Assembly (NCBI RefSeq): GCF_010672455.1 | Contig: NZ_JAAHGO010000012.1 | Span: 630,321 to 694,320 of the forward strand | Reading direction: 5' to 3' | From: Okeania sp. SIO2C9 | Lineage (GTDB): Bacteria > Cyanobacteriota > Cyanobacteriia > Cyanobacteriales > Microcoleaceae | DNA: 64,000 nt | Shown here: in pieces, positions 35,839 to 45,567 of the stretch | Position numbering within the stretch: the first letter of the stretch is position 1 | How the letters are laid out: every line of letters starts with the position of its first letter | The notes under the pieces: generated by a model | Databases searched by the model: none | Seen by the model: only the letters and a program-made list of their open reading frames with translations | Told to the model about the DNA's origin: nothing | Translations under genes and position numbers: made by a program

Positions 35839-37305
35839 TTAGTTTCCAATATCTTTAGCACTTAAACCATAACGCAGATGAGCTTTCGCCACTGCTACTC
35901 TTGTTTCTGAGTTGTAAACTCCATTTAATGGACCAAAATAAAATCCTTGTAGCCGAAGTCTCTTTTGCAATTCTAAGACATTTGCTTGACTACCTATATA
36001 AGTAGCTCGCCCTTTGGAAGCGCTTAGAGTAACAATCATAGGATGTCTTAAAGCTTGTAATGTATTTCTTGTAGCTACTCCACTGGCGTTTGTTCCCACA
36101 TCTTCCTGAAAACGTCTGACAGCAAACTCAGTCGCAGGTCCAAAAACACCATCAATGACACCAGGATAATAACCCAATCTTGTCAACAAAATCTGGAGTT
36201 GTTTTACACCCAAACCTCGATCGCCCCGTCTGAGAGAACTTGAGTAGGAGTATTGCCTAGTGGTGTAGTTTTGCCTGGAGTCAGATACAGGACCTGGGGG
36301 CAGAACTTGACTAGGATTAAATAGAAATGATTGAGTTGTTGGTCCGACTATACCTGTAGGAGTAATTCTATTTCTCTTTTGAAATTCAATTACTGCTATC
36401 TCAGTACTTTGATCGAAATAGTTAGTTATTAGTCCTTGATAATAACCTAAATTTTTCAAACGTTGTTGTAATCTTCCTATCTCTACACCTGTTTCTCCAG
36501 GTCGAAGAAATACTCTCTCCACAGGAAAAGGTCTAGTACCAAACAAATATTCTCTAGTGGTAATACCTACCTGACCCGTAGGCGTAATTCTGTGAGAGTT
36601 TTGAAATCTGATGACTGCAGCTCTAGTATTTTGGTCATAAATGCTATTGATCGGACTTTTGTAAAAGCCTAATTCTGCTAACCTTCTTTGAATAATTGCT
36701 ACTTGAGGGCTAACTTGTCCAAAAGATAATGGTCTTGTTGAAGAATTTAATAGGGAAGAATGAATTTGATTAGACCTCTTACCTGCAAATAGTAATGACC
36801 AAGTAGTAGGTTCAATTTGGCCTGTTACTGTAATACCATTGTCTTGCTGGAACTGTCTTACAGCTCTTTCTGTAATAGGACCATAATAACCAGTTAGATT
36901 GGCAGAAAAATAGCCTAACTCTCTCAGTTTTCTTTGAACTGCAGTCACTGTTGCGGCCTTATCTCCACGTCTTAGATAGACTGCACTATTAGGGGAAAGA
37001 ATTGCATCACTTTCTGGTCTAGAGTTAGAAGATCCAGAAAAAAAAGAGTTTGTTGCTATTTGTCTTTGGTATGTTTGGCTATCCTGTGTTTGGCTAATAT
37101 TAAAATAACTATTTGTTTCAGGACTGGGAATTTCTGGCCTTCTAGCCCAACTAGAATCAATAATAATTAAATTAATAATCATTATTGATAAAAAGTTTAT
37201 GTAAGCGAAGCTAGACAGTTTTTTCCAGTTAAGTCCTTCAATAAGTTTGAAGTCTTTGTTTCCTTCATTAACCAGAAAAAATTCTATATATGCAAGAGAT
37301 TCCAT
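35839..37305 (-). CDS. Peptidoglycan-binding protein with five PG_binding_1 repeats
   Basis: The 488-residue protein has an N-terminal hydrophobic segment (about residues 33-52, INFLSIMIINLIIIDSS), which is a probable signal anchor. It then has five peptidoglycan-binding domain type 1 units starting near residues 107, 195, 265, 356 and 433. Each has the pattern G-xx-V-xx-LQ-xx-L-xx-LGYY and ends in a GPxTE-x-AVRxFQ helix. The fifth is divergent (SETRVAVAKAHLRYG). No catalytic domain is present, so it probably anchors to or organises the cell wall. The ATG at 37305 is used. Confidence 0.88.
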   Translation of the reverse strand: MESLAYIEFFLVNEGNKDFKLIEGLNWKKLSSFAYINFLSIMIINLIIIDSSWARRPEIPSPETNSYFNISQTQDSQTYQRQIATNSFFSGSSNSRPESDAILSPNSAVYLRRGDKAATVTAVQRKLRELGYFSANLTGYYGPITERAVRQFQQDNGITVTGQIEPTTWSLLFAGKRSNQIHSSLLNSSTRPLSFGQVSPQVAIIQRRLAELGFYKSPINSIYDQNTRAAVIRFQNSHRITPTGQVGITTREYLFGTRPFPVERVFLRPGETGVEIGRLQQRLKNLGYYQGLITNYFDQSTEIAVIEFQKRNRITPTGIVGPTTQSFLFNPSQVLPPGPVSDSRQNYTTRQYSYSSSLRRGDRGLGVKQLQILLTRLGYYPGVIDGVFGPATEFAVRRFQEDVGTNASGVATRNTLQALRHPMIVTLSASKGRATYIGSQANVLELQKRLRLQGFYFGPLNGVYNSETRVAVAKAHLRYGLSAKDIGN

Positions 37306-37826
37306 AAATTTTCCTGGGGGACTCTAAAATTTTAATAGTAACAAGCTAAATTGATTGAGCTTGTTATCTTAAAGAAGTTATACCAATTTTATGTGAGGAT
37401 GCACAAAATTATGAAATTTATTACTACTTGTCTGTCTCGATCTACAGTCAACCCCGATCAAAATATTATTCTATACAACTTTATGATGAATTTGGTATTA
37501 AAGCAATTCTTAACAGAGTATAATAATTCAATTATTATGAACAGAGATGGAGACTTTATGTATAATAAAATCTCTAGCTCATCAGGAGAGGGAAATATTT
37601 GAAGTTATAGATTCAAATATTCAAACAACTTTCCCCATTAACAGAGAGGTAGTTTTCTCTCCTTTAAAGACTTCTCTATTTGAGTTTATGTCTTTGTTCA
37701 TTATTCAACTACTACTATTAGGGTATCAAATTGTGAGTACAATAACTTACTGAAAGAACATCTATAGATTAATTTAATTTAAACTTTCCTATCTAAATTC
37801 TATCATTTTGTTGTACTATAAAACGC
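37306..37826. other. Intergenic region with a family 4 repeat
   Basis: A family 4 element (TATACCAATTTTATGTGAGG start, 37380; ending GAATTTGGTATTAAA near 37503) lies between the peptidoglycan-binding gene and the small membrane protein. The rest is AT-rich without gene. Confidence 0.6.
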
Positions 37827-38003
37827 TTAAACTAAACCTGCACGGTCAAAAATTAGAGCTACTAAAGCGGCAAAAATAGTTATTCCTAAAGCAGTTAAAG
37901 GATTTTGACCTTGAGTAACAGCAAAGGAAGTCACTACACCAGCTCCTAGAGCAGCAGTAACGGCAGCAACTAATGGATCGCGGTTTGAACGATTTTTGTA
38001 CAT
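37827..38003 (-). CDS. 58-residue small membrane protein
   Basis: ATG 38003 to TAA 37827 encodes 58 residues. A charged start (MYKNRSNRDPLVA) is followed by two hydrophobic segments, AAVTAALGAGVVTSFAVTQG and NPLTALGITIFAALVALIF, and the end DRAGLV. Codon use is normal, and the frame is clean, with a GGGA at ten bases upstream. It looks like a two-helix membrane or holin-like small protein; I do not recognise a family. It is absent from a cut-off of 60 codons and would be missed by many gene callers. Confidence 0.7.
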   Translation of the reverse strand: MYKNRSNRDPLVAAVTAALGAGVVTSFAVTQGQNPLTALGITIFAALVALIFDRAGLV

Positions 38004-38292
38004 AATTATTTATCCCAGATAGACTTTTGAAAAAATTCATAACTAACAACGTTGTCTCAACCTATCACTGAATTAATAATTAAGATGGGAATTATCCTGG
38101 TTTTGCAATTAAGATTAAAATTTCTCTAAATTTCTTAACAAATCAAGAATATTTAATGATAAATTTTTTGCAGAAGTTGGGAAAAGGTGGCAGAGAAAAT
38201 AAAAAAATTAAATAATTACCTAGAAATATGTTTTTATACTCAAAATTTATATTTATTAGGTAAGTCTTCAATGATATTAAAGAATAGAGAAT

Positions 38293-38721
38293 CTACTCCA
38301 ATTTTTCAGTATTACCACCTGATACCCATCCTGTACGATTACTACCATCATCCACTCGAACTTTTTGCCATCTTTTATCTGAACTTTCTTCCAAAACTAT
38401 AACTTTCTCTTGATAAGAAACACCACCAATACGATTAGCATTTCTACTAGGAGTATCCCGCAAAATTAAACCAATAGGCTCAACTACAATAGCTCTATAA
38501 GCTCCTGGGTCTAATTCATTAGATAAATTTTTATTTGTAGTTTCTGAAGAAGACGTACTCACTTTTTGGGCGACGGGTTTTTCATTAGTAAATATTGGTT
38601 TTTCAGGCATTTTCGTTAGTTTTGCTGCAAAGTAGAGAACTGATGCTGCACTAGCACCAGCTAGCAATAGTATTGCTAAAATAAACCCTATTAAAAATTT
38701 GAATAAGCTATAAAAATTCAT
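38293..38721 (-). CDS. SH3-domain protein with N-terminal membrane anchor
   Basis: From ATG 38721 the protein has 142 residues: a signal anchor (FKFLIGFILAILLLAGASAA), a Ser/Thr-rich linker (KVSTSSSETTNKN), and a C-terminal bacterial SH3-like domain (YRAIVVEPIGLILRDTPSRN, YQEKVIVLEESSDKRWQKV, NRTGWVSG). A longer frame from TTG 38754 exists but has no support. Such proteins sit in the periplasm and bind cell-wall components. It follows ycf46 on the same strand. Confidence 0.82.
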   Translation of the reverse strand: MNFYSLFKFLIGFILAILLLAGASAASVLYFAAKLTKMPEKPIFTNEKPVAQKVSTSSSETTNKNLSNELDPGAYRAIVVEPIGLILRDTPSRNANRIGGVSYQEKVIVLEESSDKRWQKVRVDDGSNRTGWVSGGNTEKLE

Positions 38722-38825
38722 AATTTTCAGACTTTTTTCCAAGATTGAAATCAAAAAAATTGGATATATATAACCAAGATTAAAGTTGCTAAACTTATAA
38801 TCCTATAGAATTATTATTTATAATA

Positions 38826-40325
38826 CTAAAAATTACTTTTTAAGCTACCATATCTAGAAGCAAGACGCGCTCTACCTGCTGCTGCCCAATCTTGTAAAAA
38901 CTTAATTTGTTCCTCTGCAGTTCTAGCTAGAGGGATAATTTGACTAGCAGACTCTAAAATATCCTCAGTAGTAAATTCACGATTTTGACTAAATCCAATG
39001 TGCATAGCTTCAATTAAAGATTGTTCTATTTCTGCACCAGAAAAATCAGGAGTTTCATAAGCTAGACGATTTATATCATAATTTTTGATATTGTGAGGTC
39101 TTAACCGAGATAAATGTACCTCAAAAATAGCCCTTCTTTCTTCTTGATTAGGCAAACCGACAAAAAATATTTCATCAAACCTGCCCTTTCTTAATATCTC
39201 AGGAGGTAAAGATTGAATATTATTAGCAGTAGCTACCACAAATACAGGAGAAGTTTTCTCAGCTAACCAAGTAATAAATGTACCAAAAACACGACTGGTA
39301 GTACCAGCATCTCCTTGACTTTTCAACCCTGCAAAACCCTTATCAATTTCATCGATCCAGAGAACACAAGGTGCTAAAGCTTCCGCAATAGAAATCATCT
39401 GTCGGGTACGAGACTCCGACTCTCCCACCAACCCTCCAAACAAACGTCCCACATCCAAACGTAATAGAGGCAAATGCCAATGATGAGCGATCGCTTTAGC
39501 AGTAAGAGATTTACCAGTACCTTGTATTCCTACCAAAAGTAAACCTCTCGGATGAGGTAAACCATATTGTCTCGCCCTTTCAGAAAATGCTCCTCCACGT
39601 CGCAATAACCAATCTTTGAGGTTATCTAAACCCCCAATATCAGAAATATTTTCACGAGCAGGATAGAAATCTAATATTTGAGTTTGGCGGATATTTTGAC
39701 GTTTTTCTTCTAATATTAAATCAACATCATTAAGCTGTAGTTCTCCGTGAGTAGCAATTGCCTTAGCCAAAACTCTTCTAATTCTTTCAATAGATAATCC
39801 TTGAGCTGCTCGAACAACTTCATCTAATAAACGTTTATCTAAAGATTGACCCATTGCCACTAATAAACGTTCTACCTCTTGGGAAATTTCTTGACTATTT
39901 GGCAGTGGAAATTCTACGATCGTGATAACTTCAGTTAAATCTTCTGGAACAGATATTTGAGGAGCAAGAATAACTATATTTTTAGGTTGAGATTTTAATT
40001 TCTTTGCCAAATTTCGTAGTTTTCTCGAAATAGAAATATCTTCCAAAAATCTTTGAAAATCACGCAAAATAAAGACCGCTGGAGCAGATTCTGGTAACTT
40101 TTCTACAAGCTCTAAACCTTGGAGAGGATTTCTTTTTCCCCAACCTGTATCATTAGGATTATTTTGATATCCTTCAACAAAATCCCATATATAAACTGCT
40201 CTATTACCTTGTTTTTTTGCTGATTCAGTAATGGCAATTTCTATTCGTTCTTCTTCTCTAGTCTGAATATAAATTATTGAGTAGCGCGAGCGGAGTAGTA
40301 GTTCAAATTCTTCTTTAAAACTCAT
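38826..40325 (-). CDS. ycf46: Ycf46-type AAA ATPase
   Basis: The 499-residue protein has an N-terminal family-specific half (SRYSIIYIQTREEERIEIAI, about 13-200) and a C-terminal AAA domain. The AAA domain shows Walker A GIQGTGKSLTAKAI, Walker B LWIDEID, sensor 1 VVATANN and sensor 2 with arginine finger region LRKGRFDEIFF. Ycf46 is conserved in cyanobacteria and red-algal plastids; a role in inorganic carbon and photosynthesis regulation has been proposed. It ends the leftward rpmH cluster; a repeat-filled gap of 509 bases separates it from yceD. Confidence 0.95.
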   Translation of the reverse strand: MSFKEEFELLLRSRYSIIYIQTREEERIEIAITESAKKQGNRAVYIWDFVEGYQNNPNDTGWGKRNPLQGLELVEKLPESAPAVFILRDFQRFLEDISISRKLRNLAKKLKSQPKNIVILAPQISVPEDLTEVITIVEFPLPNSQEISQEVERLLVAMGQSLDKRLLDEVVRAAQGLSIERIRRVLAKAIATHGELQLNDVDLILEEKRQNIRQTQILDFYPARENISDIGGLDNLKDWLLRRGGAFSERARQYGLPHPRGLLLVGIQGTGKSLTAKAIAHHWHLPLLRLDVGRLFGGLVGESESRTRQMISIAEALAPCVLWIDEIDKGFAGLKSQGDAGTTSRVFGTFITWLAEKTSPVFVVATANNIQSLPPEILRKGRFDEIFFVGLPNQEERRAIFEVHLSRLRPHNIKNYDINRLAYETPDFSGAEIEQSLIEAMHIGFSQNREFTTEDILESASQIIPLARTAEEQIKFLQDWAAAGRARLASRYGSLKSNF

Positions 40326-40456
40326 ATAGCAATTCCCATACTGTTAAGGTACAAAACTCTATGCTTTAGGCAACAGGCAACAGGCAACAGGTAACAGGCA
40401 AAAGATAATAGTGAAGTAAAGATAAGAGCGTACCTCACTAGCCTGAGAAACGCTAT

Positions 40457-40547
40457 CAGGACTTACGCAAATCAACATTGAAAACGCCAGATGTAGGGGC
40501 GAATTGTATTCGCTCTCACTCTATTTAGTGTCTGTGCGTAAGTTCTG
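40457..40547. mobile_element. Family 3 MITE (CAGGACTTACGCA ends)
   Basis: The ends CAGGACTTACGCA and TGCGTAAGTTCTG frame 65 bases that include a GTAGGGGCGAATTGTATTCG block like those in the IS630-type MITEs. Confidence 0.78.
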
Positions 40548-40552
40548 GCTAT

Positions 40553-40735
40553 ATTTTTTGATCAAAATAACATGGGTCTAAAACCCCGCCTTTTAAGGCG
40601 CAATATTTTTGGAGCTTTTCTCAAATCCCCGTTACAAAAATAACTTCTGACTCACAGGAGTGCGCGTTCCGCAAGCGAGCTGGCGTCATCGCGGGGTCGC
40701 ACCGCTTCTGACTTCTGACTTCTGACTTCGTTAAC
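40553..40735 (-). repeat. Dispersed repeat family B, inverted copy with GC-rich insert
   Basis: Inverted ATCAAAATAA and CCCCGCCTTTTAAGGCG start the unit, and a GC-rich insert (GCGGGGTCGCACCGC) precedes the AGTCAGA-type heptamers. The same insert position occurs in the copy at 9162-9345. Confidence 0.8.
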
Positions 40736-40834
40736 AGTTGCCACTTTTATAATTTTCAGTTTATTGCCAGTAAAAAACATTTTTTTCTACTTAATATTTA
40801 ACAATATTTAACAGCGAACTTTATGATTAAAATC

Positions 40835-41350
40835 TTAATTATTATTTCTATTTAGTTGTTTCTTTATAGATTCTAAACCAGCCCATCGCCGGTCGATCAT
40901 TAATGAAGAGCCATTTTTCTCAGATAATTTAATTCCCTGACAATCTTTATCGCATACCTTTCTAGGAGGAACTGCCAAACACAATTGTTCATATACCCAT
41001 TCTTTAGGATTAAAATATCCATCTGGAGGTAAAGTTTCCACCAAATCTTCTACAGAATTCTCTACTTCTATGTCAAATAAATCCTTTTGCTCTTTAATTT
41101 CTTGAAGCCAAATTAATTCTTTTGGAGCGATCGGCAATTTATAGTTGTACTGTTTTAAACATCTATCGCAAGTGAGAGTAATAATTGTTTCTAATTCTCC
41201 TTTGACTTCCAGATAATTGCCATGATGAGTTACTTGTAAATAGCCTCTAACTGGAGTCAGTGTTTCCAAGTCTGATATAAATTCTTCAAACTTAATAGTC
41301 TCAGTCTGCTCAGTTTTTTTTAGTAGACTGGGAATATGTATTACTTCCAT
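40835..41350 (-). CDS. YceD family protein (DUF177)
   Basis: The 171-residue protein has the YceD core with LTCDRCLKQYNYKL and the Cys pattern in CLAVPPRKVCDKDCQGI; the four Cys suggest zinc binding. The family is linked to 23S rRNA or L32 ribosomal processing. The ATG at 41350 gives the family start MEVIHIPSLL. It is 142 bases downstream of khpB on the same strand. Confidence 0.9.
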   Translation of the reverse strand: MEVIHIPSLLKKTEQTETIKFEEFISDLETLTPVRGYLQVTHHGNYLEVKGELETIITLTCDRCLKQYNYKLPIAPKELIWLQEIKEQKDLFDIEVENSVEDLVETLPPDGYFNPKEWVYEQLCLAVPPRKVCDKDCQGIKLSEKNGSSLMIDRRWAGLESIKKQLNRNNN

Positions 41351-41491
41351 CTTCCTTTACCTCACTTATTCCATATCAGCTATTCAGAATTCTGAATATA
41401 GAATTCTGAATTTGCTTTATATAACTAATGATTTTAATCTCTACAACTCATTATTTTCTCCAAATATTTTCTATATATTTTCTATTGGTAG

Positions 41492-41989
41492 TTAGCTTCT
41501 AATTTTCACTACTAAACGGCGGTCTGGTTCCTGTCCATGACTGTAAGTTTCTAAATCTTCACAGTCTTGAAGCATAGTATGTATTTGACGACGTTCGGCA
41601 GAAGATAGAGATGTTAACTCATGCTCTTCACCAGTCAAACGTACTTTTTTTGCTGCATACTCTGCTATTAATAACAGTTCTTCTTGACGGCGAACTCGAT
41701 AACCTGCTATTTCCACAGTGTAGGACAAATGTTGTTCTGAATCGTTACCTATATTCAGAATTGTATTAACAAGATACTGAATTGCATCAATTACTTTGCC
41801 ATCAAATCCTAGTAGAGTAGAAATTTGTTCTTGTGTCAGATTAGTCTCATCTATTATTAACCAATAGCCGTCTTCTTGCTCTTGAGCTATGACTTTTGCT
41901 GGAATTTCTGCTAAGTTTAGCAGTGTCTCTAGCCATCGCTTTCCTTGGTCTGGTTCTTGATCTATATAACTATCGTTCATTACTAGCAT
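41492..41989 (-). CDS. khpB: KhpB/Jag RNA-binding protein (KH and R3H domains)
   Basis: The 165-residue protein has a KH domain (about 45-110, LLGFDGKVIDAIQYLVNTI) and an R3H domain (about 115-160, VRRQEELLLIAEYAAKKV and LSSAERRQIHTMLQD). KhpB binds RNA, with KhpA in Gram-positive bacteria, and affects cell division. The ATG at 41989 overlaps the yidC stop codon as TAATG, indicating translational coupling. A second ATG at 41980 is possible. Confidence 0.9.
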   Translation of the reverse strand: MLVMNDSYIDQEPDQGKRWLETLLNLAEIPAKVIAQEQEDGYWLIIDETNLTQEQISTLLGFDGKVIDAIQYLVNTILNIGNDSEQHLSYTVEIAGYRVRRQEELLLIAEYAAKKVRLTGEEHELTSLSSAERRQIHTMLQDCEDLETYSHGQEPDRRLVVKIRS

Positions 41990-43137
41990 TAAGCTTTCTT
42001 CTTAGAACGTCCTGGTTCAAAGGGTAGTGCTTCTCTTCCCTTTCCTGTTTTTGTTGTTTTTGGTTGTGACTCTTCTACTAATTTCTGTAGGTTTTCAGGT
42101 AATGGTTCTTTAGATAAAATAAAAGCCTGAACCGTTTGAAATATATTAGCGATGAGCATATAAAGTAGCACACCTGCTGGTAAAGGAGTAAACAAAAATA
42201 TTCCTGAAAATAAAATGGGAGTGATTTTGTTGATGGAGTCTTGATTAGGATTAGCATTGTTAGCACCAGGTCCTTTACCTGATATTGTCTGACTAGCATA
42301 AATACTAACTCCAAAACCAATCACCATAATTAATATATCCCAGTGAATAGTCCCATCGTCATCAAATGCACCGACACGACCTAGAGCTTTAATAAATAGA
42401 AATCCTTTATTTGCTGCAATTCCTGGGATAGTACCTTGAATTGTAGCGTCCCCTGGTTGTAAAGCTACTAAGTTACCGTCTCCATCAATTTGAACTCTTT
42501 CTGAGCCTTTAGTTATAGTCCATGTAGGTTTAACTTCAGTTTGATTATATTCCTTTTTCAGAGTTTCTAGAGATTTGCCCTCTACTGTTTGAAATTCGAC
42601 CTGAGTTTGATCTCCAACAACTAACTTATTACCACTAGGCATCAAGGCCAAAATCGGAAAGTGGACACCATCATTAACATATATATTTTGAGGTGAAGTT
42701 GTATAAGCTTGTGGCTGAATTCGCTCTAGTTGTTCTTGAGGAAATATTTGTACATCTACAGTGTAGTTAATATTAGTAAAGGGCGATCCACGCAGAGTTG
42801 CAAATAAGGCAAACAGTATAGGCATTTGAAATAGCAGTGGCAAACATCCTGCCAATGGATTAAACTCTTTCATCAGTTTACCCATTTCTTCCTGCTGTTT
42901 TTGTGGATCGTCTTTATAGCGTTTTTGAATCTCCTCTTGTCGCTTTTTCATCAAAGGTTGCGTAACTTTCATTTTACGCATATTCCTAATTGACCCCGCA
43001 TTTAACGGGTAGAGACTTGCGCGAATTACAAGAGTTAAAGCTACGATCGCTAGACCATAACTTGGTACGATCCCGTAGAAAAAATCTAGGATCGGCAGCA
43101 TTATATTGTTGGAAAGAAACCCTATACCAAAATCCAT
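41989..43137 (-). CDS. yidC: Membrane protein insertase YidC/Oxa1
   Basis: The 382-residue protein inserts proteins into the plasma and thylakoid membranes. It has an Oxa1-type domain with an N-terminal helix ([20 protein letters not shown]), the cytoplasmic hairpin [20 protein letters not shown], the Met-rich [17 protein letters not shown] segment and a C-terminal helix [16 protein letters not shown] roughly 100-residue insert (about 150-260, [17 protein letters not shown]) lies in the periplasmic loop. The C-terminus is Lys/Arg-rich (GRSKKKA) for ribosome contact. It overlaps khpB by one base. Confidence 0.96.
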   Translation of the reverse strand: MDFGIGFLSNNIMLPILDFFYGIVPSYGLAIVALTLVIRASLYPLNAGSIRNMRKMKVTQPLMKKRQEEIQKRYKDDPQKQQEEMGKLMKEFNPLAGCLPLLFQMPILFALFATLRGSPFTNINYTVDVQIFPQEQLERIQPQAYTTSPQNIYVNDGVHFPILALMPSGNKLVVGDQTQVEFQTVEGKSLETLKKEYNQTEVKPTWTITKGSERVQIDGDGNLVALQPGDATIQGTIPGIAANKGFLFIKALGRVGAFDDDGTIHWDILIMVIGFGVSIYASQTISGKGPGANNANPNQDSINKITPILFSGIFLFTPLPAGVLLYMLIANIFQTVQAFILSKEPLPENLQKLVEESQPKTTKTGKGREALPFEPGRSKKKA

Positions 43138-43329
43138 TATTTTATGTCAACCTTGGGGCTGGTGATATTTCTAATTTCGACTATTTTTAATTTTTAATTA
43201 CTATATAATAAAGGTATCTAGTTTAATACATATAAATTTAGTCATTTATAAGAACATTTACTAGGTCGATATTATAGTAGTAGCTAATTGAAAGACATAT
43301 AGCTTTGAAAAATAATAGTTAAATAACTA

Positions 43330-43719
43330 TCAATTAGTAGAACTATTAGTTTTTTGAGCTTTTGCAGTCATCTTTTCAGTTATGTAAGATTCAATTTCTC
43401 TAAATCTTGGTATTGCCCTGAGTTCTAAACGAGTACCATTTCTGAGAGTAACTACCAAGTCCCCCCAAGCTCCTAATCCCCTGGGTACTTTTGCTATTTT
43501 GACAATTTCTGAGTAAACAATATCTGTTCTATCTTGTCCCATCCAGCCTCCTATTACGGAAACTCGACGATTAGTAATCCTATAGCGTAGCCATAAAGCC
43601 CTAACAATAGCAGCAACAGTTAGAGGTAGGCCAATAATTGTTAAACCAATTAATAAGTTAAGAATTAAATCTCCTATGTGGGGACCACCTTCATAAAAGG
43701 CTTCCTCTCGAATACCCAT
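43330..43719 (-). CDS. PH-domain membrane protein of the rnpA-yidC operon
   Basis: The 129-residue protein has two hydrophobic segments (LILNLLIGLTIIGLPLTVAA, residues 18-38) and a bacterial PH-like domain (RYRITNRRVSVIGGWMG and IVYSEIVKIAKVPRG). Members occur between rnpA and yidC in many cyanobacteria and may assist membrane insertion; this is inferred from position. It overlaps the 3' end of rnpA by 29 bases. The ATG at 43719 fits. Confidence 0.85.
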   Translation of the reverse strand: MGIREEAFYEGGPHIGDLILNLLIGLTIIGLPLTVAAIVRALWLRYRITNRRVSVIGGWMGQDRTDIVYSEIVKIAKVPRGLGAWGDLVVTLRNGTRLELRAIPRFREIESYITEKMTAKAQKTNSSTN

Positions 43720-44098
43720 CCAACACCTCCACTTGTGTCAATAACTCTTCTAATTGTTGCAGAAATTGAGAATAATTGCACTGTTGAGCTGTTGGTTTAA
43801 CTACAATCACTATATCCCATCCTTTGGAGATAAATGGCAACATTTGACGTAAAGCTGCTCTAATTTGGCGTTTAATTCGATTTCGGACTACTGCTCCTTT
43901 GCTCACTTTTTTGCTAATAGTAATGCCTATGCGAGTAGGCCACAGAGATTCTAAATTATCTGCACCTTGAGGTAAATTAGGCTCTTGCTGATAACGCAGA
44001 GCCTTTAATGTCAGATAAGAACTATTCTTGCGAATTCCTTTTTGATATACAGCACCAAAATCTTTATAATGACGCAGCCTGTTTTCGATAGGCAACAT
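43691..44098 (-). CDS. rnpA: Ribonuclease P protein component
   Basis: The 135-residue protein is the RNase P protein that helps RnpB RNA remove tRNA 5' leaders. The signature SKGAVVRNRIKRQIRAALRQ is intact, preceded by GITISKKV, and followed by DIVIVVKP. The N-terminus MLPIENRLRHYKDFGAVYQKG is typical. The C-terminus (LDGYSRGSLL) overlaps the PH gene. rpmH lies 288 bases upstream, a gap filled with repeats. Confidence 0.96.
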   Translation of the reverse strand: MLPIENRLRHYKDFGAVYQKGIRKNSSYLTLKALRYQQEPNLPQGADNLESLWPTRIGITISKKVSKGAVVRNRIKRQIRAALRQMLPFISKGWDIVIVVKPTAQQCNYSQFLQQLEELLTQVEVLDGYSRGSLL

Positions 44099-44129
44099 AG
44101 TGAGATTATTTAAAATTTGTCTTTGAAGA

Positions 44130-44165
<36 letters not shown>

Positions 44166-44254
44166 AAATTGTATGGATTCCAACCCCAAACAATTTTGAA
44201 CACCGCGGGTGACAGTGGGGTATTAAACCCATAGGGGAAATGATAATCATCAGA

Positions 44255-44355
44255 ATTATAGAGTATTTCATATTATTGAGGTACACCAGTAGCGGGCAAG
44301 ATGCCCGCCCTACAAACACTTGACCATTCTTATGTGTATCTCATTTATCTTCAAT
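44255..44355. repeat. Family 5 inverted repeat element between rpmH and rnpA
   Basis: It contains TATTTCATATTATTGAGG, GCGGGCAAGATGCCCGC and ends ATCTGCTGTATTTC. Preceding it are a GAGTCAG heptamer array (44130-44161) and a GGGGTATTAAACCC palindrome. These elements break the usually short rpmH-rnpA spacing. Confidence 0.65.
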
Positions 44356-44386
44356 CTGCTGTATTTCTAATTTTATTTTTCTATTT

Positions 44387-44527
44387 CTAATAGACTGCTA
44401 GACGCTCCCGCCCTTTTTGCCGACGTGCTTTAATTACTGCTCGGCCATTTCTAGTACGCATTCTTGTTCTAAAGCCAGATACTCTTCTTCTTTTTCTACT
44501 TGTACCATGTAAAGTCCTTTGAGTCAT
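44387..44527 (-). CDS. rpmH: 50S ribosomal protein L34
   Basis: The 46-residue protein reads [19 protein letters not shown], then [20 protein letters not shown], ending RERLAVY. It is highly basic and full length for cyanobacterial L34. The ATG at 44527 is preceded by AAGGAG at nine bases. It heads the leftward rpmH-rnpA-PH-yidC-khpB-yceD-ycf46 cluster. Confidence 0.96.
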   Translation of the reverse strand: MTQRTLHGTSRKRRRVSGFRTRMRTRNGRAVIKARRQKGRERLAVY

Positions 44528-44647
44528 TTTTTCTACTCCTTAGCCACTAATCTAATCACAATTTAAAGTCACAATCTCTTATATTAACACATATATCATA
44601 TCAAGTAAAACATGGCAAATCTATCGTCTATTTTTCAATCAAATATC

Positions 44648-45175
44648 CTATTCTATGGTCAAAAGCCATGTGCCAATATAACGCAGTAAAGGCACATCAC
44701 CAGGAGTCCTAATATTGGCATTAAAGTGATACATTCCACCAAATCTTGGATTTCTGACATTGCTGAAAACTACTTCAATTTTATTACCCGCAGGAATAGG
44801 TTCAGCAGGGTAAATTTCGACAAAATTATTTTCTTTGTCCCATACTATTTCATCGATAGGTATTGATTCTGGTTTTTCTGAACTTCCTCCCCCAACACGA
44901 ATTTCTATTTTCTCAGTATCAAATGAACCTTTGTAGTAATTAGGATAAAAAATAGATAATTGGGCAACTGCTAAATTTAATTTGTTTGCTGGTATCCGTA
45001 GTCGATAACGATCCCAAGTCCCGGACTTACCAGAATCTAAACGGAAGTTTAACTGATTTTTTTGTTCTGGGCCACCAAATAATGTAAATCCTGGCATCCC
45101 TTGAGCCAAGCTAGCAATTGGCACACCTGTTAATAAGCAACTACTAACTAGCAAAGTAGAAAGTATACGTTTCAT
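44648..45175 (-). CDS. DUF2808 domain-containing secreted protein
   Basis: The 175-residue protein has a signal peptide (MKRILSTLLVSSCLLTGVPI, cleavage near SLAQG) and a DUF2808 domain with FRLDSGKSGTWDRYRLRIPA, LSIFYPNYYKGSFD, EIYPAEPIPAGNKIEVVFSN and a GGMYHFNANI end. DUF2808 is a cyanobacterial family of predicted periplasmic proteins without known function. It precedes rpmH on the same strand by 121 bases. Confidence 0.9.
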   Translation of the reverse strand: MKRILSTLLVSSCLLTGVPIASLAQGMPGFTLFGGPEQKNQLNFRLDSGKSGTWDRYRLRIPANKLNLAVAQLSIFYPNYYKGSFDTEKIEIRVGGGSSEKPESIPIDEIVWDKENNFVEIYPAEPIPAGNKIEVVFSNVRNPRFGGMYHFNANIRTPGDVPLLRYIGTWLLTIE

Positions 45176-45433
45176 AAAATTTCCTCTAACTTCAAAATCT
45201 CTTCACTAAAACTTTATCAATATTTTATAAGTACAGCACAGGATTTTTACAATCAACATCTGAGGGAGTAGGGAGTAGGGAGTAGGGAGTAGGGAGTAGG
45301 GGGAAATAATTGATGATTTATGTGCTAAAATTGATTTTATTTTTGATTTTTACTAGATGTCTAAAAGAGGGAACAGGGAAAAGGGAGGAACAATTGAGAA
45401 TTTATAGATAATAATTGATTTTATTTTTGATTT

Positions 45434-45567
45434 TTACCAAAAAATGAGGGTATGTGCCTCCCCTTTTAAGGGGATGAAAAAAATATTTAGTTCAGTATTT
45501 CAAGCCTCCGACTTCAGTCGGAGGTTCACTGATAACTGATAACTGATAACTGATAACTGAAATGACC
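45434..45567 (+). repeat. Dispersed repeat family A, copy 4
   Basis: It is almost identical to the copy at 1549-1677 (TACCAAAAAATGAGGGTATG, CCCCTTTTAAGGGG, ending in five CTGATAA heptamers and GAAATGAC). A GTAGGGA heptamer array lies just upstream at 45265-45302. Confidence 0.85.

Larger units (their letters stand above)
40326..40834. other. Repeat-filled gap inside the rpmH-ycf46 cluster
   Basis: The gap contains an array of the heptamer CAACAGG (about 40370-40400), the family 3 MITE (40457-40547) and an inverted family B repeat with GC-rich insert (40553-40735). No gene is present. Transcription from yceD to ycf46 would have to pass through three hairpins. Confidence 0.75.

Noticed and set aside
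37351..37753. Frames of 83 and 68 codons upstream of the 58-residue protein
   Set aside because: They consist largely of a family 4 repeat and AT-rich sequence; similar repeats elsewhere have broken frames.
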